64,000 bases of DNA from Desemzia incerta (GCF_900115825.1 NZ_FOXW01000001.1:248001-312000); one strand, 5' to 3'. Positions 52,452 to 63,541 are shown, counted from the first letter of the stretch. The notes: generated by a model not told the origin, from the sequence alone. Made by a program: numbers and translations.

Positions 52452-52533
52452 TGAAAGCGTTTTCCCTAATTGGTATAGGGCTGTTGTGTCTGAAAATACT
52501 AAATGATATAGTCTAATTAAGGAAGCGATTACA
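52452..52533 (+). promoter_or_regulatory. Promoter and two cre sites of the alpha-glucoside PTS operon
   Basis: TTGTGT (52484-52489), 17 bases and TATAGT (52507-52512) make a promoter. A cre site TGAAAGCGTTTTCC (52452-52465, 13 of 14) lies upstream and a weaker AGGAAGCGATTACA (52520-52533, 12 of 14) lies at the start site. The downstream one should repress; the upstream one may strengthen it by looping. Confidence 0.75.
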
Positions 52534-52621
52534 TATAGAGGAGGACAGCAGAAGATTGAACAGCTTATAGGAAATCACTGTTAAAAAGTTTTTAACTAGA
52601 GAGTAAAGGAGATGTCAGCAA

Positions 52622-54271
52622 ATGATGGAAAAATTGCAACGATTCGGTGGGGCCATGTTTACACCGGTATTATTATTCGCCTTTAACGGTATTATTTTAG
52701 CTCTTGCAATTGCAATGCAAAATGACTTGATCATGGGAGGACTTGCAGCTGATGGAAGTCTATGGTCAGAAGTCTGGTCTATTATTGAGACCGGCGGATG
52801 GACCATTTTCAACAATATGGAATTATTATTTGTGATCGGATTGCCGCTGGGATTAGCTAAAAAAGCCAGTGGTCGAGCTTCTTTAGAAGCCTTCTTGATT
52901 TATATGACATGGAATAACTTTATTGCGAAAATGCTTGAACTATGGGGACCATCTTTTGGTGTCGACTATAGCCAAGAAGTAGGCGGAGTTAGTGGTCTTA
53001 AACTGATTGGCGGTGTGAAAACTTTAGATACCAACCTTATAGGGGCTATCATTATTGCAGGTATCGTTGTTTTTATCCACAATAAATTCTTTGAAAAGAA
53101 AATACCTGATTGGTTAGGCGTTTTCCAAGGATCATCTTTAGTTGTCATCATCGGGTTTATATTGATGTTCCCATTAGCGCTTTTGACATCTTGGGGATGG
53201 CCGGCAGTTCAAGGCGTTATCGCTGCTATGCAGGGCTTCTTACAAACTTCTGGAGCATTTGGAGTTTGGATTTATGTATTCTTGGAAAGAATATTGATCC
53301 CAACTGGATTGCATCATTTCATTTACCAACCATTCATTTACGGACCAGCTGTTGTGGAGAATGGAATCACAGCTTTCTGGTTGAACAACTTAGATTACTT
53401 TGCAAGTACAGAAGGGTCTTTAAGAGAATTGTTCCCGCAAGGCGGTTTCGCATTGCACAACGTGTCTAAACTATTTGCTCCTCTTGGAATTGGGGCAGCA
53501 TTGGTAGCTACTTCAAAACCAGAAAAAAGAAAACAAACGATCGCTTTAGTAGTTCCTACTGCTATGACAGCCGTTTTAGCTGGTATTACAGAACCGTTTG
53601 AATTCACATTCTTATTCTTAGCTCCACAATTGTTTGCTGCTCATGCTGTAATTGCAGCGACATTAGGCACAACGGTCTACTTATTAGGAGTAGCAGGAGA
53701 TGTAGGTAGTGGATTACTGGCGGTCATTTCTCAATTTATTGTACCGATGTCAGCAACTCATTTAGACGCTATCTTAATTTTATTTGGTACTGGATTAGTC
53801 TTTAGCGGAATTTACTTCTTGGTTTTCCGATTCGCTATTTTAAAGTGGGACATCAAGACACCTGGCCGTGAAGATGCAGAAGAAGTAAAAATGTACCGCA
53901 AAGCGGACTACAAAGAAAAGAAAGCTCAAGATAAAAATGGAGCTACAGTTACTGCTTCTCAATCGGACGATCCTTACGCTGTAAGAGCTGCAGCATTCCT
54001 TGACGGTTTAGGCGGTCCTGATAATATCAGCCGTATCAATAACTGTGCAACTCGATTAAGAGTTAGTGTGCACGATGATTCTCTAGTCAGAGAAGATGGT
54101 TTCTTTAAGCAAAATGGTGCGCATGGTTTAGTTCGAAAAGGCAATGCTTTACAAGTCATTGTAGGGTTAGATGTTCCTCAAGTCAGAGAAAAATTTGAAG
54201 ACATGGTGAATCAAAACAGCTCCGAAACAAGTAATGAGTTGGAAGCTGATCAAGGTACAAATTTAACATAA
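52622..54271 (+). CDS. Alpha-glucoside PTS enzyme IICB (MalP/GlvC type)
   Basis: A 549-residue PTS permease. The IIC domain (about residues 1-410) has ten or so helices with PTGLHHFIYQPF and GITEPFEFTFLF, typical of the glucose/glucoside superfamily. IIB (about 455-535) carries the phosphorylated Cys in NNCATRLR. There is no IIA domain, so a IIA-Glc from elsewhere must serve. The next gene, a GH4 6-phospho-alpha-glucosidase, indicates maltose or related alpha-glucosides. Start is the first of two adjacent ATGs after AAAGGAG. Confidence 0.9.
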   Translation: MMEKLQRFGGAMFTPVLLFAFNGIILALAIAMQNDLIMGGLAADGSLWSEVWSIIETGGWTIFNNMELLFVIGLPLGLAKKASGRASLEAFLIYMTWNNFIAKMLELWGPSFGVDYSQEVGGVSGLKLIGGVKTLDTNLIGAIIIAGIVVFIHNKFFEKKIPDWLGVFQGSSLVVIIGFILMFPLALLTSWGWPAVQGVIAAMQGFLQTSGAFGVWIYVFLERILIPTGLHHFIYQPFIYGPAVVENGITAFWLNNLDYFASTEGSLRELFPQGGFALHNVSKLFAPLGIGAALVATSKPEKRKQTIALVVPTAMTAVLAGITEPFEFTFLFLAPQLFAAHAVIAATLGTTVYLLGVAGDVGSGLLAVISQFIVPMSATHLDAILILFGTGLVFSGIYFLVFRFAILKWDIKTPGREDAEEVKMYRKADYKEKKAQDKNGATVTASQSDDPYAVRAAAFLDGLGGPDNISRINNCATRLRVSVHDDSLVREDGFFKQNGAHGLVRKGNALQVIVGLDVPQVREKFEDMVNQNSSETSNELEADQGTNLT

Positions 54272-54300
54272 AGTAGTAGAACAAACTAAAACAATCATAA

Positions 54301-55662
<1,362 letters not shown>

Positions 55663-55764
55663 TTCCTTTCGTTTGAATGTAAGTTAACTCAACTCTGTAT
55701 GCCTCTGTGTTATACTAAGACTAGTTTTAATGAACAAATAGTCTTAGTATAAACGGAGGTGTTT

Positions 55765-56544
55765 TTGGTATTGGAGTTAGAAGCCTTGATCAATGCACAT
55801 TACCACGAACTAAATGAAAACGATTTACAAATTCTGTCTTTTATCGTGAACAACAAACAATCAGTTCATCAAATGACAATCACTGAATTAGCGAAATTGA
55901 CCTTAACATCTAAGTCTACGGTTTTAAGACTGACTAAAAAGCTGGGCTTTTCAGGCTATAGTGAATTCAAATACAGCTTGAGGCATGAAAAAACAAAAGA
56001 AGCTCAAGACTTGAATACCGTTAAATTTGTTGATTTGCAACGTAAAGATATAGAAACGACTAAAAAACTGTACAGTCAGACAGACATTGCTCCCATAGTG
56101 GAAGCTTTGCATCAAGCTGACCGTATTTTTTGCTATGGAACTGGTTGGGGGCAAAGAGACGTATTATCCAACTTTAGAAGGAGTATGGTTCCAGTTGGCA
56201 AGTTTCCAATAGTGTTGTCTGCATTAAAAGAATTGGAGATGGCCAGTACGACTTCTGTGACTTCAAAAGATTTAGTGATCTTCGTCTCGTTGAGCGGGGA
56301 TATTATAGAAGTAGATAAAATTATGAATGTATTGACTTTAAAAGACATTCCGATATTATCGATCACTAGTTTCCGCAATAATCAAATGGCATCAAGAGCT
56401 ACGTTTAATCTTTATTTTCAAACGACTCCTGTATTGGTACAAAACGAAGAAATTTATTCGTTTCTTCCCTTATATGTAACAACTGATTTGCTGCAACGCT
56501 CATATGTGGATCATGTGTTGTTTTCAACTGACAAAAATAACTAA
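55765..56544 (+). CDS. RpiR-family transcriptional regulator (GlvR/MurR-like)
   Basis: A regulator of about 259 residues: N-terminal RpiR helix-turn-helix (about 1-80, with TITELAKLTLTSKSTVLRLTKK) and C-terminal SIS sugar-phosphate binding domain (about 105-240). No ATG fits. The GGAGG at 55755-55759 suggests TTG at 55765, with TTG at 55771 as alternative. It probably controls the preceding PTS/GH4 genes in response to a phosphorylated alpha-glucoside; GlvR of Bacillus is an activator in a similar place. Confidence 0.87.
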   Translation: MVLELEALINAHYHELNENDLQILSFIVNNKQSVHQMTITELAKLTLTSKSTVLRLTKKLGFSGYSEFKYSLRHEKTKEAQDLNTVKFVDLQRKDIETTKKLYSQTDIAPIVEALHQADRIFCYGTGWGQRDVLSNFRRSMVPVGKFPIVLSALKELEMASTTSVTSKDLVIFVSLSGDIIEVDKIMNVLTLKDIPILSITSFRNNQMASRATFNLYFQTTPVLVQNEEIYSFLPLYVTTDLLQRSYVDHVLFSTDKNN

Positions 56545-56580
56545 AAGAAGAAGCTGGAATATTTCAGCTTCTTCTTTTAG
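56541..56580. terminator. Bidirectional terminator filling the gap between two stop codons
   Basis: A perfect 16-bp stem, CTAAAAGAAGAAGCTG with its complement, starts within the regulator's stop region and ends at the base before the lipoprotein's stop codon. Confidence 0.92.
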
Positions 56581-57321
56581 TTATTGAGCACTAGATGCAG
56601 AATCAATAATTTCTTGAGGAATGGAAATATCATTCATTTCGTTCATGTTTTTATAGGTATGATGAATCATCATTACAAGATCATGTCCATCTTGAACACC
56701 AGACAGCTCGTTAGTAACTTCTTGGATCAGCAATGTTTCTTTATCTATAGACACCATAACCTTTTGTTCTACTTCTTCAGGAGAAAGCGACCCAAAATTT
56801 AAGGAATAAGGGGATTCAAAGGATGAATACAAATCGGCATTTATCTCTTGAAAAGTATAAACGTACTCGTCCTCATTTTCAGTCAATTCACCTATTTTAC
56901 TGATAGATTCAACAATGGGAACAAGGTTAGGATAAGTTGTGCCTGTACTCTGAAAAAGAGCTTCTTGCTGATTAGACATGTCCATCCAACCTTGATCATT
57001 AAGATTCAAGTAGGCTTTGTCATCAACTGAATAATATTCTTGTGTCAAGGATTCACCAGCTGCAGACTTATTTATAGTGCCATAAGTATCCAGAGTTTGT
57101 TCATTAATGACGATATCAGATTTGCTCATGCTTTCTTGGATGACATCACCGGACTCTTGATTAGTAACGGAAATAGAAAGATCGATCAATGCACGGTAGT
57201 TTTCTACTGCAGACTCGTTTTCACTTACACCACTCACAACTTCTTCCTCACTCAAAGATCTTTCACATCCAAATAAAAAGACCGGACTGATTAAAGAAAT
57301 CCGAAGTATATTTTTCCTCAT
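56581..57321 (-). CDS. Lipoprotein, DUF6612/LppX-like
   Basis: A 246-residue lipoprotein with a basic N-terminus, a hydrophobic stretch and a lipobox ending LFGC (Cys at about residue 18). The acidic, Ser/Asn-rich mature part alternates beta strands and ends with a helical QEIIDSAS segment, like the LolA/LppX-type fold of DUF6612 proteins. ATG at 57321 fits GGGAGGAG. Function unknown; it may carry a lipid or sense the envelope. Confidence 0.75.
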   Translation of the reverse strand: MRKNILRISLISPVFLFGCERSLSEEEVVSGVSENESAVENYRALIDLSISVTNQESGDVIQESMSKSDIVINEQTLDTYGTINKSAAGESLTQEYYSVDDKAYLNLNDQGWMDMSNQQEALFQSTGTTYPNLVPIVESISKIGELTENEDEYVYTFQEINADLYSSFESPYSLNFGSLSPEEVEQKVMVSIDKETLLIQEVTNELSGVQDGHDLVMMIHHTYKNMNEMNDISIPQEIIDSASSAQ

Positions 57322-57494
57322 TGATTCTCCTCCCAACATTGTTTCAATGAGCTAGTTAAAACGTTTTGGCTTTCACCCAGTTGGTTTACTGGGAATGCCT
57401 TTTAAAGGTAACGTCATTGAAAGAGAACTTCTTTCTAAATCAAGCAAACTTATGTCATAATAAGAGCAATTGAACGTACGAAAGGAGAATGGAA

Positions 57495-58772
57495 ATGGAC
57501 AAACAACGGTTATATATTATCTCGTTAGATGCATTCGGTTCACAAGATTTGGCTTACGCGAGAACCTTACCGAATTTCAAGTATTTATTGGACAGAAGTG
57601 CGGTAATTAAACAAGTGGAGACGGTTTATCCTTCATTGACTTATATGGCTCATACTTCTGTGGTGACTGGAATGTATCCAATTAACCATGGAATCCTGAA
57701 CAATACATATCTTCAACCAAAAAGAATTTCTCCTGACTGGCATTGGTACGCGAAGGACATCAAAGTTCCTTCACTGTTTGACGCAGCACATGAAAAAGGA
57801 TACAAAACAGCTAGTTTCCTGTGGCCAGTAACTGGTCGGAGTCAGTCGATCGATTACAATTTTGCAGAAATCTTCCCTAATCGCCAGTGGCAAAACCAAG
57901 TTATGGTGTCGTTATACTCTTCTAGTCCCAAGTTTATTATGGATCTCAATCGAAAATATGGACACCTAAGAAAGGGAATCCAACAACCTGAACTGGATGA
58001 ATTTTTGACAGCCGGCATACTGGATACGATCGAAAACAAGAATCCTGATTTATTAGCGATTCATTATGTGGAATTAGATAGTATGAGACACAAATACGGA
58101 GTCCATTCTCCTCAAGCAAAAGAAGCTATTCGTAATATGGATCGCCACTTAGGACAAATCATTAAAATGATGAAACAAAAAGGAATCTTTGAAGAGACTA
58201 TCGTGGCTATTTTAGGAGATCATTACCAAATTGACACACACACTGTGATTCACTTAAACAGTTATTTTGAAACATTAGGATGGTTGAAAAAGAATCAAAG
58301 AGGTCAGATAGAAAAGTGGAAAGTTGTGGCAAAAAGCGCAGATGGGGCAACCTATATCTATACTAAACCAGGGATGGATCTGCAAACCGTAGCTGAAGCA
58401 CTTCGTAAACTTCCAGAAGGAATCGAATTTATTTATACGCAGCAACAAGCAGTAGAACTAGGAGCCGATAAGATGTGCAGCTTTTTACTTGAGGCTGAAC
58501 GAGGCTATTATTTTTCCGATAAAGATGGACCGTTGTACGAAAAAAAAAAAGGCACAGATTACCACAAAGCAGCTCATGGTTTTTCGCCGACGAAAGAAAA
58601 TTACGACACGATGATGTTCATTTCAGGTCCTGGAATCAATCAGCAGGCAAAACTCTCTTTTGCTCGACTAGTAGATGCAGCACCGACTTTATTGTACGCA
58701 ATGGGATATGAATTTACTCATGAAACAGATGGGGTTATCCTGAAAGATTTGTTTGTAGCTGCTGATGAATAA
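57495..58772 (+). CDS. ENPP-type phosphodiesterase (alkaline phosphatase superfamily)
   Basis: A 425-residue nucleotide pyrophosphatase/phosphodiesterase family protein. Metal and nucleophile sites include SLDAFG near the start, the nucleophile Thr in PSLTYMAHTSVVTG (about residue 45), HYVELDSMRHKYG, LGDHYQ and a late YHKAAHGF. No signal peptide is visible, so the enzyme appears cytoplasmic. ATG at 57495 has AAAGGAG 7 bases away. Substrate unknown. Confidence 0.85.
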   Translation: MDKQRLYIISLDAFGSQDLAYARTLPNFKYLLDRSAVIKQVETVYPSLTYMAHTSVVTGMYPINHGILNNTYLQPKRISPDWHWYAKDIKVPSLFDAAHEKGYKTASFLWPVTGRSQSIDYNFAEIFPNRQWQNQVMVSLYSSSPKFIMDLNRKYGHLRKGIQQPELDEFLTAGILDTIENKNPDLLAIHYVELDSMRHKYGVHSPQAKEAIRNMDRHLGQIIKMMKQKGIFEETIVAILGDHYQIDTHTVIHLNSYFETLGWLKKNQRGQIEKWKVVAKSADGATYIYTKPGMDLQTVAEALRKLPEGIEFIYTQQQAVELGADKMCSFLLEAERGYYFSDKDGPLYEKKKGTDYHKAAHGFSPTKENYDTMMFISGPGINQQAKLSFARLVDAAPTLLYAMGYEFTHETDGVILKDLFVAADE

Positions 58773-58818
58773 AAAGGTGTACGAAGCTGGAGACTTTAAT
58801 AAAAAATTAAAGGCAAAA

Positions 58819-58850
58819 AGAGCTGGGAATGGTGATCTCAGCTTATTTTT
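58819..58850. terminator. Terminator between the phosphodiesterase and Spx genes
   Basis: An AGCTGGGA/TCTCAGCT stem is followed by TTATTTTTG; A-rich sequence lies on the other side. Confidence 0.65.
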
Positions 58851-58855
58851 GCTAT

Positions 58856-59263
58856 TCAGTTAGCTTCTAAGGCGAGTTCTTCTTGAATACGTTGGAATTC
58901 TAATTTGCGGACGTCTCTTGGCAAGAAGCAACGGATTTCATCAGCGTTGTAACCTACTTGGATTCTTCTTTCATCCGTAAGAATAGGTCTTCTGATGAGT
59001 TCGGGATTCTTATGTATCAAATCCAACAACTTTTCCAAGGACAATTCTTCAATATCGACGGTGAGATTTTGATAAGCGTGAGAACGGTAAGAAATAATTT
59101 CTTCAGTTCCTTCTTCTGTCAAACGAAGAATATTCTTCAATTCATCAATAGATAAGGGGTTAGCAATAATGTTTTTTTCAACATACGGCAAGTGTTGTTC
59201 ATCTAACCATGCCTTTGCTTTTCTGCAGGAAGTGCAACTAGGGGTAGTATAAAGATTAATCAT
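58856..59263 (-). CDS. Spx/ArsC-family thiol-stress regulator
   Basis: A 135-residue thioredoxin-fold protein with the redox CTSC pair (Cys10/Cys13) and the RRPILTDERRIQVGYN segment of Spx. Spx binds the RNA polymerase alpha subunit and redirects transcription under disulfide stress. Lactic acid bacteria often carry several Spx paralogues, so this may be one of them. It would relate to the gor and cystine-uptake genes in the window. Confidence 0.85.
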   Translation of the reverse strand: MINLYTTPSCTSCRKAKAWLDEQHLPYVEKNIIANPLSIDELKNILRLTEEGTEEIISYRSHAYQNLTVDIEELSLEKLLDLIHKNPELIRRPILTDERRIQVGYNADEIRCFLPRDVRKLEFQRIQEELALEAN

Positions 59264-59481
59264 ATTTATCTCTCCTTTACTTATGTAGCAATTAGGGATA
59301 AAGCGATTTCAGTCATTATCATATCCCTTTTATTAAAAAAAAGCAAGAAATTTGACTTTTTTTATTTTCTGATTCTCATAGTCCCATCATTTAGCTTAGA
59401 AAAATTCGTTAGAAAAATAGTCATTGAAACTAAAAAACAACTTAAAAAAGTGTAATTTTTTTACTTAAGGACATTTCTCGT

Positions 59482-59487
59482 TATAAT
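59482..59487 (+). promoter_or_regulatory. Probable -10 box of the phasin-like/UbiB pair
   Basis: TATAAT lies about 60 bases before the ribosome site, with a T-rich -35 region (TTTACT, 16 bases away). The rest of 59264-59541 is AT-rich with no recognised element. Confidence 0.45.
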
Positions 59488-59554
59488 AAACTCAACAGAT
59501 CCTTATCTTGAAATTTTTAATAACTACTGCAAAAAATAGAAGGAGGAAATGACA

Positions 59555-59857
59555 ATGAATGATTTGAAAAAATTGATCTTAGCAAGTATTGGTGGAGTTT
59601 CAATGACGTATGATAAAGTCGAAGAAATGGTTGAAAAACTAGCTTCAAGAGGGCAAATCACTGTAGAACAAGGGAAAAAATTAAGTGAAGAATTGATGCG
59701 TAAAGGAAAACAAAAAGATGATTCAATCGATAAGGATGAAGTACAAGCTATTTTGCTTCAAATGAACGTAGCCCAACGCAAAGATATTGAAGAATTAGAA
59801 TTGAAAATTGCAGCTTTAAACGCTCAAATCGATGAGATGGTAGAAAATAACGAGTAG
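59555..59857 (+). CDS. Phasin-like small coiled-coil protein
   Basis: A 100-residue protein with a short hydrophobic start (LKKLILASIGGVSMTYDKVEEMV) and a long charged helix rich in Glu/Lys, resembling the phasin/PhaF-like family found in Firmicutes that make no polyhydroxyalkanoate. ATG at 59555 fits AGGAGG with 8-base spacing; the ATG at 59549 is too close. It is 10 bases from the UbiB gene and presumably works with it. Confidence 0.75.
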   Translation: MNDLKKLILASIGGVSMTYDKVEEMVEKLASRGQITVEQGKKLSEELMRKGKQKDDSIDKDEVQAILLQMNVAQRKDIEELELKIAALNAQIDEMVENNE

Positions 59858-59867
59858 GGGTGATTTT

Positions 59868-61463
59868 GTGCCTTCAAGTGGAGAAAGATTACGGGAAATT
59901 GTGAGGGTCTTAGCTAAATATGGTTTCGGCCATATTTATAATACACGTGTCCGCTCACGGAAAAAAGAACAGGACCCTAAAAAACTACGCCAAGCATTTG
60001 AAGAACTGGGTCCTGGCTTCATCAAGATAGGGCAGATTCTTTCTACTAGAAGAGATATCTTACCCTTGGAATACATTACTGAATTATCTAAGCTGCAAGA
60101 CGAAGCGCCCTCTTTCCCATTTGAAGAAGCAAAAGCGATTTTTGTAAAAGAATTTGGACAGAAAATAGAAGATGTTTTTGAAAGAATTGACGAAAAACCT
60201 TTAGCAAGTGCTTCTGTCTCACAAGTACATCGCGGCAAATTGTACACAGGCGAAGAGGTCATTCTGAAAGTCCAACGTCCGGATATGGAGACCACTCTTT
60301 TACAAGATATCGAGTTGTTTATTCGAATTGTGGATCGTGCGCCTAATATTTTTAAAGATTTCTTAGTGAGTCCTAAAGAAGCGTTTGAAGAAATTCGCCA
60401 AACCTCAAAAAGAGAATTAGACTTTCGCAATGAAGCCAATGCTATATTGCGCTTCAGCGAGTTGAATAAAGAAGTAGCTTGTGTAGACGTGCCGAAAGTG
60501 TTTTTATCGTTTAATTCCAAACGAGTGATTGTAGAAGAGTACATTGAAGGGTATAAAATTTTAGATATTGAATCGTTGAATGAAGCGGGCTATATCCGCG
60601 AAGACATCGGAGAAAAACTATTGTTGGCTTTTTTATCTCAAGTCTTTAAAGACGGTTTTTTCCACGGGGATCCTCATCCAGGGAATCTGATCATCAAAGA
60701 AGGAAAGATTTACTTTATTGATTTTGGAATTATGGGTCAGTTATCCAGTGAAAATAGAGAGCATTTAAATCAATTGTTGAAATCGATCGTGATGAAAGAT
60801 CTAGATCAGTTGATGAATACGTTATTAAAAATCGGTGTGCAGAAAAAGCGGATCGATCGAGCACGTTTTTACGAAGATTTGAATTATTTGGTGGAAACGT
60901 ATTTAACTGCAAGTTTCAGTTCAATCCAATTTGGCACTTTGATTGCGGATGTTTTGGATGTTACTCGAAAACACAGCATTTCAATGCCTAGCGAATACAC
61001 AGTTTTGGTCCGAGCTTTAACGATGTTGGAGGGGTTGATCACTGATCTGGCACCTAATTTGAACGTCGTACAAGTTGCAAAAGGCTACTTATCTGAGAGT
61101 GATAATTTTAAACTATTCGAGCCAATCAGCAGCGAAAAACTGTTGCTGAACTCTGTGAAATTTGCCAAAAGTATGATTGAATTGCCTCTGCAAGTCTCAA
61201 AACTTTTTGAAAACCTGAATAATGGCCGAACGAAGATCAAATTGGATCTAGTCAATATGGATGACAAATGGACTGGACTAAATAAGATGGTCAATCGCGT
61301 CGTTTTTGCATTGATTGTTTCTGCACTGATTATGTCTTCAGCATTGATTATTTTTGCTACAGAAAGAACAGGGACGTCTTTACTAGGTATCATTTTTTTC
61401 CTTGGTGCAGGATTTTTAGGGTTATGGCTGATCATTTCCATTATCCGTTCAGAAAGGTTATGA
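59868..61463 (+). CDS. UbiB/AarF (ABC1) family atypical kinase
   Basis: A 531-residue protein with the KxGQ signature (FIKIGQILSTRRDILP), the Ala-rich loop ASVSQVHRG, the Lys of ILKVQRP, EEYIEGYK, catalytic FHGDPHPGN and metal-binding IDFGIMG. Two C-terminal membrane helices (about 478-500 and 505-525) anchor it. It starts at GTG after GGGGTGA. UbiB homologues support quinone or lipid handling; lactic acid bacteria lack ubiquinone, so the role here is unclear. Confidence 0.9.
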   Translation: MPSSGERLREIVRVLAKYGFGHIYNTRVRSRKKEQDPKKLRQAFEELGPGFIKIGQILSTRRDILPLEYITELSKLQDEAPSFPFEEAKAIFVKEFGQKIEDVFERIDEKPLASASVSQVHRGKLYTGEEVILKVQRPDMETTLLQDIELFIRIVDRAPNIFKDFLVSPKEAFEEIRQTSKRELDFRNEANAILRFSELNKEVACVDVPKVFLSFNSKRVIVEEYIEGYKILDIESLNEAGYIREDIGEKLLLAFLSQVFKDGFFHGDPHPGNLIIKEGKIYFIDFGIMGQLSSENREHLNQLLKSIVMKDLDQLMNTLLKIGVQKKRIDRARFYEDLNYLVETYLTASFSSIQFGTLIADVLDVTRKHSISMPSEYTVLVRALTMLEGLITDLAPNLNVVQVAKGYLSESDNFKLFEPISSEKLLLNSVKFAKSMIELPLQVSKLFENLNNGRTKIKLDLVNMDDKWTGLNKMVNRVVFALIVSALIMSSALIIFATERTGTSLLGIIFFLGAGFLGLWLIISIIRSERL

Positions 61464-61489
61464 GGGTTAAACCAAGTAAGGTGCAACAG

Positions 61490-61521
61490 GAGAAAAGAGC
61501 AGAAACTCTTTTCTCTTTTTT
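61490..61521 (+). terminator. Terminator after the UbiB gene
   Basis: AGAAAAGAG pairs with CTCTTTTCT around 6 bases, followed by CTTTTTT. Confidence 0.88.
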
Positions 61522-61579
61522 GATGCCTCGTTTAAAGCCAGAATAGTGTATAATAAATCATGAGAGCGAGGAATTTAAA

Positions 61580-62491
61580 ATGAAAAAGCCTATGAAGAAA
61601 ACAGCAAAGAAAAAAGAGGGTAAGGTAAACTTAGTCGTAAAAGAAGAAACCGAATTATTGGATTTTCTGTTGAATCAAAAAGTAAAAAGCAGTCGAAATT
61701 CGATCAAATCTGTATTAAGCAGAGGCCAAGTAACTGTAGATGGAAAAGTAGTGAAACAATTCAACTATACTTTGACACCCGGACAAGTAGTAAAGATCGA
61801 AGACAATAAAGCTGCTCAAAAACAAAGTGAATTGGTAGGAATGTCTATTTTACATGAGGATGATCACATTATCGTTGTGGACAAAGAAGCAGGCATTTTA
61901 TCGATAGCTGCAGGACATCAAAAAGAAATGACGGCACATAGACAACTCAACATTTATGCAAAACAAGAAAATCCGAATAACCGCATATTTGTGGTGCATC
62001 GTTTAGACAGAGACACTTCTGGTGTGATGTTGTTTGCTAAAAGTGAAGAAGTTAAACAAAAAATGCAGCAAAATTGGAAGAATATTGTGAAAGAAAGAAT
62101 CTATACGACTTTAGTCGAAGGAGACGTTAAAGAAGAAGCCGGAAAAATTGAGTCTTGGCTGACAGAGAATACGAAATCGTTCAAAGTCCATTCCAGTCCT
62201 AGAGACAATGGCGGACAGCACGCTGTAAGTCATTACAAGAAGCTGCGTTCAAACGGGGTTACCAGCTTGCTGGAAGTGCAGCTGGAAACTGGTAGAAAAA
62301 ATCAGATCCGTGTGCATATGGCAGATATCGGCCATCCAGTAGTAGGAGACAAAAAGTACGGATCAACGGTCAATTACATGAAACGTTTAGGTTTGCATGC
62401 GACGACGATCGCTTTTGAACATCCAACAACAGGCGAAGTGGTGCGTTTTACTTCTCCGGTTCCAAAGGTGTTTTACACAAAAACAAAATAA
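61580..62491 (+). CDS. RluA-family pseudouridine synthase
   Basis: A 303-residue enzyme with a Lys-rich N-terminus, an S4 RNA-binding domain (about 25-85, SVLSRGQVTVDGK) and the catalytic domain with HRLDRDTSGVMLF (catalytic Asp) and GRKNQIRVHMADIGHPVVGD. It isomerises uridine in rRNA or tRNA; by layout RluD/RluC-like, but the target base cannot be told. Its own promoter lies after the upstream terminator. Confidence 0.9.
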   Translation: MKKPMKKTAKKKEGKVNLVVKEETELLDFLLNQKVKSSRNSIKSVLSRGQVTVDGKVVKQFNYTLTPGQVVKIEDNKAAQKQSELVGMSILHEDDHIIVVDKEAGILSIAAGHQKEMTAHRQLNIYAKQENPNNRIFVVHRLDRDTSGVMLFAKSEEVKQKMQQNWKNIVKERIYTTLVEGDVKEEAGKIESWLTENTKSFKVHSSPRDNGGQHAVSHYKKLRSNGVTSLLEVQLETGRKNQIRVHMADIGHPVVGDKKYGSTVNYMKRLGLHATTIAFEHPTTGEVVRFTSPVPKVFYTKTK

Positions 62492-62555
62492 TCGGTCTAA
62501 AGTTGGAAGATAAACCCTCTAGAGTTGGGTAAACTAAGTTAAGGAGGTTAGACAT

Positions 62556-63533
62556 ATGACACATCGTTTGAAAAAACTTGGAATAAAAACAGTAATGGTT
62601 ACAGGATTGGTGGGCGGCTTCATTATTAGTCCGCTTACAGCAAATGCAGCTGAAGACGGAATAGACACAACAGTAGTGAATGAAAAATGGGGAAAGCCAA
62701 CATTCGTTTATGGCGGTGGATTATCTGATACAGAAGTAGAGGAAACTGAAGAATTGATCGGCATCGAAAACCCTGAAAATGTCGTCAGCGTAAATGTCAC
62801 TGGTGACGAATTAGTCAAATACTTAGGAGCCGGTTCTGGGAACACTTCTAGTCTGATTTCATCGGTATTGGTAGAAAAAGAAGATGACGGACATGGAGTA
62901 GTTGTAGACATCAAAACGCCGGAAAACATCACACAAATTACTCAAGAGCAATATGCAAATGCTGCCATCACAGCTGGTGTTGCAGACGCAACGATCGAAG
63001 TAGCCAGCATCCGTCCGGCAACAGGTGAAAGTGCCTTAACCGGTATTTATAAAGCTTTTGATGTCAACGGAGAAGATCTGGATCAAGATCGAATGGAAGT
63101 AGCTCAAGACGAGTTGGAAACGACTAATGATATCGCTCAAGAAAACGCGGATAATGGAGAGTTTGATCCATCTAAATTAGACCAGGCCATTATTGAGATC
63201 AAACAATCGTTAGCAGAGTTGAAAGAGCAGCAAGGTGAATTGGCCACTAAAGAAGATATTGAACGTATCATCAATGAAGCTTTAGCAAACAATAACCTGG
63301 AAAATGTTGTGACCCAAGAACAGATCGATCGTTTGATGAGTTTGTTTGAAAATTATCAACAAACAGCGGCTATTGATTCTGAAGCTGTAAAAGAACAATT
63401 GAACAACTTATCTGAAGTTGTCCAATCAAAATTCGGCGACTTCATCGATAGCGCAGAATCTAGCGGGCTATTTGATAAAATCGGTAACTTCTTCAAGCAA
63501 GTGTGGGAAGCTATCACAGGATTATTTAATTAA
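62556..63533 (+). CDS. DUF1002-family exported protein
   Basis: A 325-residue protein with a signal peptide (basic MTHRLKK, hydrophobic core, cleavage after TANA near residue 31). The DUF1002 region carries YGGGLSDTEVEET and VTGDELVKYLG. A coiled-coil-like Glu/Gln-rich stretch (about 195-240) and an amphipathic C-terminus follow. The ribosome site is AAGGAGG. YpuA of Bacillus belongs here; its role is in the envelope but not defined. Confidence 0.85.
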   Translation: MTHRLKKLGIKTVMVTGLVGGFIISPLTANAAEDGIDTTVVNEKWGKPTFVYGGGLSDTEVEETEELIGIENPENVVSVNVTGDELVKYLGAGSGNTSSLISSVLVEKEDDGHGVVVDIKTPENITQITQEQYANAAITAGVADATIEVASIRPATGESALTGIYKAFDVNGEDLDQDRMEVAQDELETTNDIAQENADNGEFDPSKLDQAIIEIKQSLAELKEQQGELATKEDIERIINEALANNNLENVVTQEQIDRLMSLFENYQQTAAIDSEAVKEQLNNLSEVVQSKFGDFIDSAESSGLFDKIGNFFKQVWEAITGLFN

Positions 63534-63541
63534 ATGTAAAT

